Shown in pieces: positions 1 through 6,751 of a DNA stretch of 15,967 nucleotides (its first letter is position 1; every line of letters starts with the position of its first letter). The position numbers and the translations under genes are program-made. The notes beneath the pieces are model-generated. The model saw only the letters and a program-made list of their open reading frames with translations, was not told where the DNA came from and did not search any database. The DNA comes from Ornithoclostridium faecigallinarum (GTDB taxonomy: Bacteria > Bacillota > Clostridia > Christensenellales > UBA3700), in contig DVOI01000023.1 of NCBI GenBank assembly GCA_018713665.1, positions 1-15,967 of the forward strand. Reading direction: 5' to 3'.

Positions 1-20
1 ACTGCTACGCACCGACAAAT

Positions 21-51
21 AAACCGACGGAAAACATCCGCCGGTTTTTTT
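21..51 (+). terminator. Rho-independent terminator of an upstream gene
   Basis: A 10-bp stem with one A-C mismatch joins 21-30 to 38-47 across a 7-base loop, and the stem runs into seven T residues at 45-51. A second perfect 8-bp pairing, CCGACAAA at 12-19 with TTTGTCGG at 49-56, encloses it and would compete for the T-tract. It most likely ends a gene lying left of the window. Confidence 0.75.
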
Positions 52-245
52 GTCGGCTTGCTCACCAGCCCGTTGCGCGGTCTTTTTTTTGGCTTGGTTC
101 AACGACAGACAGGCGGGGAGCGAATCTTTTCCGCTCATACCGCGTCTTACCCCTTGCTATGACCGCAGAGGGTATTGACCCTACTTGCAAGAAGCAATAA
201 AGCGGAATGCATTGCCGATCAAATATAAAAAATACGGCGCAATAG

Positions 246-262
246 CTTGACAAAGATTACGC
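246..262 (+). repeat. 17-base direct repeat, copy 1
   Basis: CTTGACAAAGATTACGC occurs here and again, identically, at 456-472, exactly 210 bases apart. Both copies continue into a similar A/T-rich tail (TTATCTTAAA versus GTATTTTAAA). TTGACA matches a -35 hexamer, but no good -10 lies at 16-18 bases, so a promoter role is unproven. Confidence 0.7.
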
Positions 263-280
263 TTATCTTAAATCACGTTC

Positions 281-414
281 AAGCGAACCGAGCATCGCGT
301 TTACCTCTTCCAAAGCCCAGCGCACGAAGTGCGCAAAGCTGGCAACACATCAAGTTGCAGTAGGGAAAACCCGTGACGCCAAGAAGCGAACCCCAAGCTT
401 TTCACTCGCGTTTA
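281..414 (+). ncRNA. Possible structured RNA (unassigned)
   Basis: Three small hairpins follow one another. GCGCAC(320-325) pairs with GTGCGC(329-334) and may be extended by CCA(317-319)/TGG(340-342). GCAAC(342-346) pairs with GTTGC(354-358), and GGG(363-365) pairs with CCC(370-372). GGC(341-343) could close the last two with GCC(378-380), giving a three-way junction. Purine-rich single-stranded linkers separate the stems, as in many clostridial structured RNAs. It matches no riboswitch consensus I can recall: it has no T-box, TPP, cobalamin, SAM or c-di-GMP core. The strand is also not certain. Confidence 0.25.
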
Positions 415-455
415 GAAAAAAGTATTGCAAAATCGAAAAATTTTGAGCACATTAT

Positions 456-472
456 CTTGACAAAGATTACGC
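456..472 (+). repeat. 17-base direct repeat, copy 2
   Basis: This is an identical copy of 246-262. Partial similarity extends around both copies: AAGCGAACC appears at 281-289 and 384-392, and TCGCGTTTA appears at 295-303 and 406-414. That suggests an old, decayed duplication of a larger unit. Confidence 0.7.
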
Positions 473-491
473 GTATTTTAAAGTTAAACAG

Positions 492-505
492 CTTGACCGC
501 GGAGA
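492..505 (+). repeat. 14-base direct repeat, copy 1
   Basis: CTTGACCGCGGAGA is repeated identically at 531-544, 39 bases downstream. A 10-base inverted piece of the same word (CGCGGTCAAG, 645-654) spans the stop codon of the convergent dGTPase-like gene. Confidence 0.65.
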
Positions 506-530
506 AGCGAGCAGAGCGTAACCATTCCAA

Positions 531-544
531 CTTGACCGCGGAGA
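531..544 (+). repeat. 14-base direct repeat, copy 2
   Basis: This is an identical copy of 492-505 in the same gene-free stretch. Its role is unknown. Confidence 0.65.
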
Positions 545-649
545 GTGGTGCATATTTGCGATGCGCAGGTTGCGAGAGGGGAGGGAGCTAGAGGTACGTG
601 ACCGACCCCGAGACGTTCTGCGCGCGCAAAGATGCGCCGCTATACGCGG

Positions 650-1654
650 TCAAGTATTCCAGCCGAGGGGGATAAAGATGGAAGAGAAGACCTTCACCGC
701 ATATCTGTCCGTAAAACTCGCGATATAGTCCCCGACCACTCTGTCGAGAGGATAGTCGTCGAGCAAATCGCGGAAGAAGTCGGGCAATTTTTCGGGGTGT
801 GCGCAAAAGTGCTCGAACAGCAATTTGAGCATGTCGAGCGTCTTTTTTTCTTCCCCCTTTGCGACGGGATTGGTGTAGACGCTGTCGAACATAAAGGAAT
901 GCAATTTGAGCGTCGCCTCGCGGAACTCGTCCGATTGTTTGACGTAGGGGCGGTCGTAGCTTGTCTCGACGAGGTCGGTAATCATCGCGTTGATACGGCC
1001 GCTCTTCGTGTCGCCCAGCACGGCGACGCAGTCGCGCGGCAGGTCGTCCGCGGTGAGGATGCCGGCGGAGATCGCGTCCTCGATGTCGTGATTGATATAT
1101 GCGCAGCGGTCGGAGAATTTGACGACTTCGCCCTCGAGAGTGCAGGGAGTGCCGTCGAACTTGTGATTGAGGATGCCGTCGCGCACCTCGTAGGTGAGGT
1201 TGAGCCCTTTGCCGTCGTTTTCGAGCAGCTCGACGACGCGCAGACTCTGTTCGTTGTGGCGGAAGCCGCCCTCGATCAGTCCGTCGAGCACACGCTCGCC
1301 GGCGTGGCCGAAAGGGGTATGACCGAGGTCGTGACCGAGCGCAATTGCCTCGGTGAGGTCCTCGTTGAGGCGGAGCGCCCTTGCGACCGAGCGCGCGATC
1401 TGCGCGACTTCGAGCGTATGGGTGAGGCGCGTGCGGTAGTGGTCGCCCTCGGGGGAGATGAAGACCTGCGTCTTGTGTTTGAGACGGCGGAACGCCTTGG
1501 AGTGGATGATGCGGTCGCGGTCGCGGACGAACTCGGTGCGCATGGGGCACGGCGCGAGGGGAGCGACCCTGCCGCGCGTGTCCTTGGACTTGCAAGCATA
1601 CTTGCTCAAAAACATCTCTTCGCGGTCAAAGACCGCCTGTTTGCAATCGATCAT
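650..1654 (-). CDS. dgt: dGTPase-like HD-domain triphosphohydrolase
   Basis: The protein has 334 residues and belongs to the deoxyguanosinetriphosphate triphosphohydrolase family, whose members hydrolyse dNTPs (classically dGTP) to nucleoside plus tripolyphosphate in the cytoplasm. The N-terminal family motif FVRDRDRIIHSKAFRRLKHK lies at residues 42-61. The metal-binding HD residues are H79 (RLTHTLEV), H108-D109 (GHDLGHTPFGH) and D182 (FSDRCAYINHD). The first ATG fits the family's N-terminal extension, but it has no Shine-Dalgarno sequence and sits at the predicted transcription start. A TTG at 1609-1607, preceded by GAAGAG six bases upstream, is an alternative start. The gene is transcribed away from trpS. 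The nucleotide preferred in vivo cannot be read from the sequence, since family members differ. Confidence 0.93.
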   Translation of the reverse strand: MIDCKQAVFDREEMFLSKYACKSKDTRGRVAPLAPCPMRTEFVRDRDRIIHSKAFRRLKHKTQVFISPEGDHYRTRLTHTLEVAQIARSVARALRLNEDLTEAIALGHDLGHTPFGHAGERVLDGLIEGGFRHNEQSLRVVELLENDGKGLNLTYEVRDGILNHKFDGTPCTLEGEVVKFSDRCAYINHDIEDAISAGILTADDLPRDCVAVLGDTKSGRINAMITDLVETSYDRPYVKQSDEFREATLKLHSFMFDSVYTNPVAKGEEKKTLDMLKLLFEHFCAHPEKLPDFFRDLLDDYPLDRVVGDYIASFTDRYAVKVFSSIFIPLGWNT

Positions 1655-1660
1655 ACTTCA

Positions 1661-1689
1661 ATTATATCGCAAAACGGGCGGGATGTAAA
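1661..1689 (-). promoter_or_regulatory. Sigma-A promoter of the dGTPase-like gene
   Basis: On the minus strand, -35 TTTACA (1689-1684) is separated by exactly 17 bases from a perfect -10 TATAAT (1666-1661). The expected transcription start at about 1654-1653 coincides with the ATG at 1654, which implies a leaderless message or a downstream translation start. Confidence 0.75.
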
Positions 1690-1816
1690 GGGCGAATTTG
1701 TCCGATGTGATGGAAACGGGGCGCGATTTTCATCGTTTGGTCGCGCTTTAACGGCGTTTTAACCATTCGGCGCTATAATATCGTCGAAAACCGCAGCTTG
1801 TCGCGACCGCTTTTTG

Positions 1817-1845
1817 TTTACTTTGCGCGCGCAATATGATATAAT
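1817..1845 (+). promoter_or_regulatory. Sigma-A promoter of the trpS operon
   Basis: -35 TTTACT (1817-1822), a 17-base spacer and -10 TATAAT (1840-1845) place the start of transcription near 1852. A ribosome binding site AAGGAG (1866-1871) lies six bases before the trpS ATG. The leader is only about 25 bases, so there is no room for a T-box or trp attenuator. A second TATAAT at 1774-1779 has no matching -35. Confidence 0.75.
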
Positions 1846-1877
1846 ATCGCAAAACGGTCAAAATAAAGGAGACGGAA

Positions 1878-2876
1878 ATGAAAAAGAAGGTTATTTACAG
1901 TGCGATCCAGCCCTCGGGCATCATGACCCTCGGCAACTATATCGGCGCGGTAAATAATTGGCGCGCTATACAGGCGGACGGCGGCAACGAGTGCATCTTT
2001 GCGCTTGCCGACCTGCACACCATCACCGTGAGACAGGAGCCGCAGAAATTGCACAGCAACACGATGAGTTTTCTCGCTCTTTTGCTTGCGGCGGGCATCG
2101 ATCCCCAAAAGAGCGTGCTCTACATTCAGTCGCACGTCCACGAGCATGCGGAGCTCGCGTGGCTGCTCAATTGCTACACCTATGTCGGCGAGATGAACAG
2201 GATGACCCAATTCAAGGACAAGTCCGCAAAGCACGCCGACAACATCAATATGGGCTTGATGGACTATCCGGTGCTGATGGCGGCGGACATTTTGCTCTAC
2301 AAGACGGACGCGGTGCCCGTCGGCGTCGATCAGATGCAGCACATCGAAATCGCGCGCGACATCGCCGAGAGGTTCAACAACATCTATGGCGACACCTTTG
2401 TCATTCCCGAGGGCAGGCTGACCAAGACGGGCGCGAAAATCATGAGCCTTCAAGAGCCGACCGTCAAGATGAGCAAGTCCGACCCCAACCCCAACGCGGT
2501 GATAAGCGTGCTCGACAGCGCGGACGAGATCTCCAAAAAGATCAAGCGCGCGGTCACCGACAGCGGCTCCGAGATCGTCTTCGATCCCGAAAACAAGCCG
2601 GGAGTGAGCAATCTGCTCAGCATTTTGGCTGCCGCCGAGGGCAAGAGCATAGAAGAGGAAGTGGAGCGCTTTGTCGGCAAGATGTACGGACATCTCAAAG
2701 TCGCGTGCGCCGAGGCGGTCGTCGAGATGCTTCGCCCCTTCCGCGAAAAGTACGATTCGCTGATGGCGGAGCCTGACAGGCTGCTGTCGATCGCGGCGGA
2801 CGGCGCAAAGAGGGCGTCGAGGATCGCCGGCGAGACCCTCAAAGAGGTCAAGACAAAGATAGGATTGGTGCTCTGA
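1878..2876 (+). CDS. trpS: Tryptophan--tRNA ligase
   Basis: This class I aminoacyl-tRNA synthetase charges tRNA-Trp with tryptophan using ATP in the cytoplasm. At 332 residues it has the usual bacterial TrpRS length. The HIGH-like signature is QPSGIMTLGNYIGA (residues 11-24). The tryptophan pocket region carries MDYPVLMAADILLY (128-141) and GVDQMQHIE (149-157), and the KMSKS loop is intact at 197-201. The start is fixed by the AAGGAG site six bases upstream. It is the first gene of a five-gene operon. Its TGA stop overlaps the ATG of the next gene by one base (TGATG), which indicates translational coupling. No tryptophan-responsive leader is visible. Confidence 0.98.
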   Translation: MKKKVIYSAIQPSGIMTLGNYIGAVNNWRAIQADGGNECIFALADLHTITVRQEPQKLHSNTMSFLALLLAAGIDPQKSVLYIQSHVHEHAELAWLLNCYTYVGEMNRMTQFKDKSAKHADNINMGLMDYPVLMAADILLYKTDAVPVGVDQMQHIEIARDIAERFNNIYGDTFVIPEGRLTKTGAKIMSLQEPTVKMSKSDPNPNAVISVLDSADEISKKIKRAVTDSGSEIVFDPENKPGVSNLLSILAAAEGKSIEEEVERFVGKMYGHLKVACAEAVVEMLRPFREKYDSLMAEPDRLLSIAADGAKRASRIAGETLKEVKTKIGLVL

Positions 2877-3748
2877 TGTTCGGATACGTCGTCCCCGACA
2901 AGCCCAACATGTTCATCAAGGACTTCACGATGTATCGTGCGTTCTATTGCGGCTTGTGCAAGACGATTGGCAAAAAGTGCTCGCAGTCGATGCGCTTTTT
3001 CACCAACTACGACATGACCTTTTTTGCGGCGCTGCTGCACGCGGTCAGAGGCGAGCAGGTCGAGATCCGCAACGAGGTGTGTATACTCAATCCGGTGCGC
3101 AAAAAGTCGGTCGTCGCCGTCGACCGCAGCATGATCGACGCGATGAATCTCAACACGATTTTGGGGCATTGGAAGGTCGTCGACGACATTGAGGACAAGG
3201 GCGGAGTCGCGCGCAGAATTTTGGACTCTGTGATGATAAAACGCCACTATCGCAAGGCGTGCAAGGCGATGCCCGAGGTCGCCGCCGCGGTCGAAAAGGG
3301 CTACCGCGAGCTTGCCGAAAGAGAGAGAGAGGGCTGCGCTTCGCTCGACATCGCGGCGCATCCGTTCGCAGAGATGATGAAGGAATGTACGCGCTTGATC
3401 TTGGGCGACGACTATCAAGAAGCGATCGGCGAGATGATGTATTGTCTCGGCAAGTGGGTCTACTTCGCCGACGCGATCGACGACGTCGAAGAGGACGCCA
3501 AAAAAGGCGAATACAACTGCATGCTGGTCGGGTATGACTTCAAGGACAGGGCGACTTTCCTTGCCGACCGCAAGGATATGATCACCTTCGCTCTCGAGGA
3601 CAGCTGTCGAGGGGTGAACGAAGCGTTCGACAAGGTCGAGCTCAAGGCGTTCGAAGGTGTGATTACGAATATTATCTGGTACGGTCTCAAAGAAAAGACC
3701 GCAGAATTGTTAAGGAGGACGACCAAGTGCAAAAGGACCCGTATTTGA
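2876..3748 (+). CDS. DUF5685 family protein
   Basis: The 290 residues match the clostridial DUF5685 family, which typically opens with MFGYV. The N-terminus has a CGLC pair at 25-28 with further cysteines at 35 and 69. The most distinctive block is LGKWVYFADAIDDVEEDAKK (191-210), continuing to EYN. Together with DDIED (103-107), it gives two acidic clusters reminiscent of the all-helical isoprenoid-synthase fold, though no prenyl-transfer activity is known to me for this family. There is no signal peptide or obvious membrane span, so it is probably cytoplasmic. It starts within the trpS stop codon and its last 22 bases overlap the J-like gene that follows. The conserved pairing with a J-like Cys-rich protein suggests a shared job. 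Its function is unknown. Confidence 0.85.
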   Translation: MFGYVVPDKPNMFIKDFTMYRAFYCGLCKTIGKKCSQSMRFFTNYDMTFFAALLHAVRGEQVEIRNEVCILNPVRKKSVVAVDRSMIDAMNLNTILGHWKVVDDIEDKGGVARRILDSVMIKRHYRKACKAMPEVAAAVEKGYRELAEREREGCASLDIAAHPFAEMMKECTRLILGDDYQEAIGEMMYCLGKWVYFADAIDDVEEDAKKGEYNCMLVGYDFKDRATFLADRKDMITFALEDSCRGVNEAFDKVELKAFEGVITNIIWYGLKEKTAELLRRTTKCKRTRI

Positions 3749-4386
3749 TCTTGGGACTTAAAGACGACGCGACCCAACAGCAAGTCGAGGACGCCTACCG
3801 CGCTCTCCGCAAGGAGTACGAGGAGAAGTGCTTTGCCGAGGGCGAAGAGGGGGCGAGGGCGGCGCGCAAGCTGACCGAGCTCGACCAGGCGTACAACGAC
3901 TGTCTGGAAGATCTGCAAGACCGCGTCAAGATCTCCGATTTCGGCAACGTGCTCAAACACGTCGAGGCTTTGATCAAAGAGGGCAAGCTCGACGACGCAC
4001 AGGACGCGCTCGACAAGGTCGAGCCTCGCGACGGCGAGTGGCACTACATGCAGGCGCAGATCTACTATCGCCGCAATTGGCACACCGAGAGCAAGAACCA
4101 GCTCGAGATCGCGCTCGCGCTCGAGCCGAACAACGAGAAGTTTCAACGCACCTACAAGCGCCTTGTCGACATGCTGTCGGGCGCGAACAGGGGCGCGGCG
4201 CAGGGCGGCGCGGCGGGACAGCAACAGCAGGCGCGCGGCGGCTATGCCGACACGCGCGGCGGATACACCCGTCCGGAAAGCGGCGGGTCGAGCAGTCTCG
4301 ACGCTTGCTGCAACACATGCTCGACGCTGATCTGCTGCGATTGCTGCTGCGAGTGCATGGGGGGAGACCTGATCCCCTGCTGCTGA
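3727..4386 (+). CDS. J-like domain/TPR protein with Cys-rich tail
   Basis: The start is GTG, set by AAGGAGG (3712-3718) eight bases upstream. Residues 4-60 read as a DnaJ-type domain (DPYLILGLKDDAT, then helix II QQQVEDAYRALRKEY). However, the HPD tripeptide needed to stimulate Hsp70 ATPase is absent: EEK stands where YHPDK would be expected. Residues about 72-147 form two to three TPR-like helices (ALIKEGKLDDAQDALDKVEP, then the QIYYRRNWHTESKNQLEIALALEPN region). A Gly/Gln-rich linker (152-190) leads to a tail with 11 cysteines in the last 26 residues (194-219). The tail could bind metal, be lipid-modified or cluster at the membrane. It sits between DUF5685 and membrane-protein genes, so a scaffold or adaptor role is my inference. 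Confidence 0.85.
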   Translation: MQKDPYLILGLKDDATQQQVEDAYRALRKEYEEKCFAEGEEGARAARKLTELDQAYNDCLEDLQDRVKISDFGNVLKHVEALIKEGKLDDAQDALDKVEPRDGEWHYMQAQIYYRRNWHTESKNQLEIALALEPNNEKFQRTYKRLVDMLSGANRGAAQGGAAGQQQQARGGYADTRGGYTRPESGGSSSLDACCNTCSTLICCDCCCECMGGDLIPCC

Positions 4387-4387
4387 C

Positions 4388-5113
4388 ATGAGACGCGGAA
4401 GGACAGCGAATACACGTCGCCGCAGCGAGATGATTGCGCTGTCCGCGGTCGGTTGCGCTATGGCGGCGATCGCCGTCGTCGTCCAGGCATATGTGCCTGT
4501 CAGCGTCGCGCTCAACGTGGTCGCGGCGCTCTTTGTCGCCTTGCCGCTCACGCGCGGATATTGGGGCGGCGCGTTGCTCGCGTACGTCAGCGCGGCTTTG
4601 ATAGGCTTTTTCACAGTCAACATTCAGGCATTGCCTTTCATCCTTTTGTTCGGACCGTACACGGTCGTGATGTGGCTTCTCGACTTCAAGTTTTACGAGT
4701 TCCCCAAGCTGCCCAAGTGGGCGAAGATCGTCATCATAACGATTGTCAAGATAGGATATTTCTTCTTGATGTTTTGGGCGTGCCTGCAATTGATGCAGGT
4801 CGTCGTCGCCGACATAGAGCTGTTCGGATTTGAGTGGACGTACCCCGTACTGTATGCGGTCGGTTTTGCGCTTTTCTGTCTCTACGACCCGCTGTTCAGA
4901 TGGGTGTACCGCTGCATGATCACGCTGATCTCGCGCCACGTCAAGACTCCGCCGAGTCAGCCTCGCGCGGACGCGGCGCAACCGCAAAAAACGCAAGACG
5001 TGTTCGACGAATCTTGTTCCGAAGATCAAAGCGATGGCGAAAAGTCCGACGCTCCGACGGACGGCGGCTCGGACGGCACGGACAATGCCGGCACGGACGG
5101 CGGTGACGCATGA
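4388..5113 (+). CDS. Multi-spanning membrane protein, acidic C-tail
   Basis: The protein has 241 residues. After a basic N-terminus (MRRGRTANTRRR) there are about five to six hydrophobic segments, roughly at 15-34, 38-55, 60-78, 81-98, 113-138 and 150-168. A soluble tail from about residue 185 to the end is rich in Asp, Ser, Gly and Thr, with a repetitive end (DGGSDGTDNAGTDGGDA). The layout resembles small clostridial membrane proteins that look like ECF-transporter S-components, but I cannot name a substrate. The first ATG lies one base after the previous stop and has no clear Shine-Dalgarno, so coupling is likely. An ATG at 4430 (residue 15) is an alternative start. Its ATGA overlap with the next gene ties it to the DUF3810 protein. 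Confidence 0.75.
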   Translation: MRRGRTANTRRRSEMIALSAVGCAMAAIAVVVQAYVPVSVALNVVAALFVALPLTRGYWGGALLAYVSAALIGFFTVNIQALPFILLFGPYTVVMWLLDFKFYEFPKLPKWAKIVIITIVKIGYFFLMFWACLQLMQVVVADIELFGFEWTYPVLYAVGFALFCLYDPLFRWVYRCMITLISRHVKTPPSQPRADAAQPQKTQDVFDESCSEDQSDGEKSDAPTDGGSDGTDNAGTDGGDA

Positions 5114-6336
5114 GAGCGGACAGGGACGGCGAGAGGGCGCGCAAGTTCTCGCGCCGCAGTCTGCGCGCCGGGATAGTTTGCGCGGTCTCGTTTGCGGTGA
5201 TAATTTTGTGCGTGATCTTGGAGCGCGTCGACGGCGTCGCCGAGTGGGGCGCGCGCCACATCTCGCGCCCGATAGTTTGGCTGTTGGGGCACATCACGTC
5301 CGCATTTCCGTTTTCGCTGTTTGAAGTTTTCGTTGCGATCGCCGTCGCCGGCGCGCTGAGTTTGATCGTCGTCGCGATCGTCTATTGCGCCAACGGCTTT
5401 TTGCGGCGCGGACTGTCGCATCTTTGCGTGCTCGCCGCGGTCGCGTTTTCGGTCGGCGCAGTCTACACCGTCTGCACCGGGTTCAACTACTACCGAGACC
5501 CCGCTCCCGTTCCGATGGCGGAACAGGGCGAATATACCGCCGCCCAATACGCCGAGGTCGGCGAGATGTTCTTCGACGAATTTGCCGAGCTTTTGACCGA
5601 GGCGGAGATCGACGAAGAGGGCGACTTGGTCTCGCCGTATACGCCCGATGAGCTTGCGTGCGTGCTTCAAGAGGAGATGAAGAGGCTGGACGACCCCTCG
5701 TTCGGCGGCTATTACAGCAGTTACACGCCTCATTTCAAGTCAATGCTCGCGTCCGAATTTATGAGTCAGCTCAACTTGACGGGCATCACGTTCGTGCCGT
5801 TGGGCGAGGCGAACGTCAACGTCGACGTTCCGACCTATCAATGGGTGACGACCGCCGCGCACGAACTCATGCACGCCAAGGGCGTGATGGACGAGGGCGA
5901 AGCCAATCTCGTCTCCTATTGGCTGCTGATGACGTCGGAAGACGACTTTTTGCGCCTGTGCGCAATGATCAGGATCGCGCCCAATCTCATCTCTCTCGCG
6001 CCTCCGGACGGCGGCGCGACGTCCGGCGAGTGGAGAGAGGCGATCTATGCCGCCGGCTACGGCGAAATCGTCGAGTACAATTCAAAGTATTGGTCGCGCT
6101 TTGACGCGCTTGGCAAACTCTCCAATTTTTTCAATGACATCTACCTCAAATTCAGCGGTTTGAGCGGCACGAACAGCTACAACGACGGCGCTCAATTCGA
6201 CGGCGAGCAAGTTCCCGTCGTCGACGACGAGGGCAATCAGGTCGTCGACCCCGACACCGGCGATCCGCTTTGGGGCTATCAGATCACCGCGCATTCGTCG
6301 ATCCAACGCTTTGTCGCAAAATATTATTTGGGCTGA
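5110..6336 (+). CDS. DUF3810 membrane zinc-metalloprotease-like protein
   Basis: The protein has 408 residues. Three membrane segments (about 20-38, 72-93 and 104-122) precede a large extracytoplasmic domain. That domain contains HELMH (251-255), a clean HExxH zinc motif, followed by DEGEAN (261-266), where E264 is the probable third ligand. This is the DUF3810 pattern, usually written HELxHxxG...EDEAN. The family is predicted to be peptidase-like, but its substrate is not known to me. The start codon overlaps the previous stop as ATGA. It is the last gene of the operon. The C-terminal portion includes an Asp/Val-rich stretch (VPVVDDEGNQVVDPDTGDP, 364-382) that may be a surface loop. Confidence 0.88.
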   Translation: MRADRDGERARKFSRRSLRAGIVCAVSFAVIILCVILERVDGVAEWGARHISRPIVWLLGHITSAFPFSLFEVFVAIAVAGALSLIVVAIVYCANGFLRRGLSHLCVLAAVAFSVGAVYTVCTGFNYYRDPAPVPMAEQGEYTAAQYAEVGEMFFDEFAELLTEAEIDEEGDLVSPYTPDELACVLQEEMKRLDDPSFGGYYSSYTPHFKSMLASEFMSQLNLTGITFVPLGEANVNVDVPTYQWVTTAAHELMHAKGVMDEGEANLVSYWLLMTSEDDFLRLCAMIRIAPNLISLAPPDGGATSGEWREAIYAAGYGEIVEYNSKYWSRFDALGKLSNFFNDIYLKFSGLSGTNSYNDGAQFDGEQVPVVDDEGNQVVDPDTGDPLWGYQITAHSSIQRFVAKYYLG

Positions 6337-6368
6337 GCGCGCAACACGGGCGCTCGCGCCGCTTTTTT
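6335..6368 (+). terminator. Probable terminator of the trpS operon
   Basis: GAGCGC (6335-6340) pairs with GCGCTC (6350-6355), and an alternative GGCG(6349-6352)/CGCC(6357-6360) hairpin lies closer to the six T residues at 6363-6368. Neither stem is ideal, so confidence is moderate. Confidence 0.45.
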
Positions 6369-6450
6369 GAGCGTTCAACGCCAATTTTAAGCAATTTTTC
6401 GGGCAGCTTTGCGCCAAAAGAACAAAAATCGATAAAATTTTGACAAATTA

Positions 6451-6467
6451 TACGAGAAATACTCGTA
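6451..6467 (+). promoter_or_regulatory. Inverted repeat, likely XRE autoregulatory operator
   Basis: TACGAG-AAATA-CTCGTA is a perfect 6-bp inverted repeat with a 5-base spacer. It sits five bases upstream of the -35 of the small XRE gene. Small Cro/CI-type proteins commonly bind such sites near their own promoter, so assignment to this XRE protein is inference. Confidence 0.5.
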
Positions 6468-6471
6468 AGGC

Positions 6472-6501
6472 TAGACATTCGGGCAAAATATTCTTTATAA
6501 T
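6472..6501 (+). promoter_or_regulatory. Promoter of the XRE gene
   Basis: TAGACA (6472-6477), an 18-base spacer and a perfect TATAAT (6496-6501) place the transcription start at about 6508, which is the A of the ATG. No Shine-Dalgarno precedes the start, so the message looks leaderless. Confidence 0.65.
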
Positions 6502-6507
6502 TATGAT

Positions 6508-6714
6508 ATGGAAAATTTGGGTGAGAAATTGAAATCGCTCCGCATCGACCGCGGTTGGACCCAAAGCAAGATGGGGGAGAGGTTCTCGGTATCGCAAGAT
6601 ACGGTCTCCTTGTGGGAACGCAACAAGAGTTTACCCGATCTCGGAGTGGTGGTTCTCTTGTGCAGAGAATTCTGTGTTTCCGCCGATTGGCTGTTGGGGC
6701 TTGAAGAGGATTGA
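6508..6714 (+). CDS. Small XRE-family (Cro/CI-like) regulator
   Basis: This 68-residue protein is almost entirely a helix-turn-helix domain: LGEKLKSLRIDRGWTQSKMG (4-23), the turn and recognition helix SVSQDTVSLWERNKSLPDL (27-45), and the usual closing segment SADWLLGL (58-65). It has no oligomerisation or sensor domain, so it probably acts as a dimeric repressor. It stands alone between the trpS operon terminator and its own terminator, with an inverted repeat just upstream of its promoter. Stand-alone proteins of this size occur in phage remnants and as housekeeping regulators, and nothing else here points to a prophage. Targets are unknown. Confidence 0.88.
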   Translation: MENLGEKLKSLRIDRGWTQSKMGERFSVSQDTVSLWERNKSLPDLGVVVLLCREFCVSADWLLGLEED

Positions 6715-6751
6715 CGCTGCCGTCCCTCGGTGTTTGACCGCACGTTTTCCG

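Larger units (their letters stand above)
61..649. other. Gene-poor intergenic stretch with short repeats
   Basis: No open frame here resembles a protein family, and the longest frames (62-253 minus, 373-591 plus) lack a good ribosome binding site. The stretch holds two copies of a 17-base repeat containing TTGACA, two copies of a 14-base repeat, and a run of small hairpins at 317-372 that is listed separately. I see no tRNA-like cloverleaf, transposase fragment or CRISPR repeat. Confidence 0.6.

Noticed and set aside
62..253. 63-codon open frame on the minus strand
   Set aside because: It has no ribosome binding site and no recognisable domain, and it sits in a repeat-bearing non-coding region. 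Chance is the simplest explanation.
373..591. 72-codon open frame on the plus strand
   Set aside because: It overlaps the candidate RNA and both short repeats, has no ribosome binding site, and its composition follows the repeats.
632..1762. 376-codon open frame on the plus strand
   Set aside because: It is a shadow of the clear dGTPase-like gene on the other strand, made possible by high GC codon use, and it shows no family motif.
1774..1779. TATAAT in the dGTPase/trpS intergenic region
   Set aside because: No -35-like hexamer lies at 16-18 bases and there is no extended -10. The promoter at 1817-1845 explains trpS better.
1746..1877. T-box or trp attenuator before trpS
   Set aside because: The leader after the predicted promoter is only about 25 bases, and there is no T-box core sequence or terminator hairpin.
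6440..6445. TTGACA upstream of the XRE gene as its -35
   Set aside because: No -10 sequence occurs at the right distance. TAGACA-18-TATAAT at 6472-6501 is a complete promoter.
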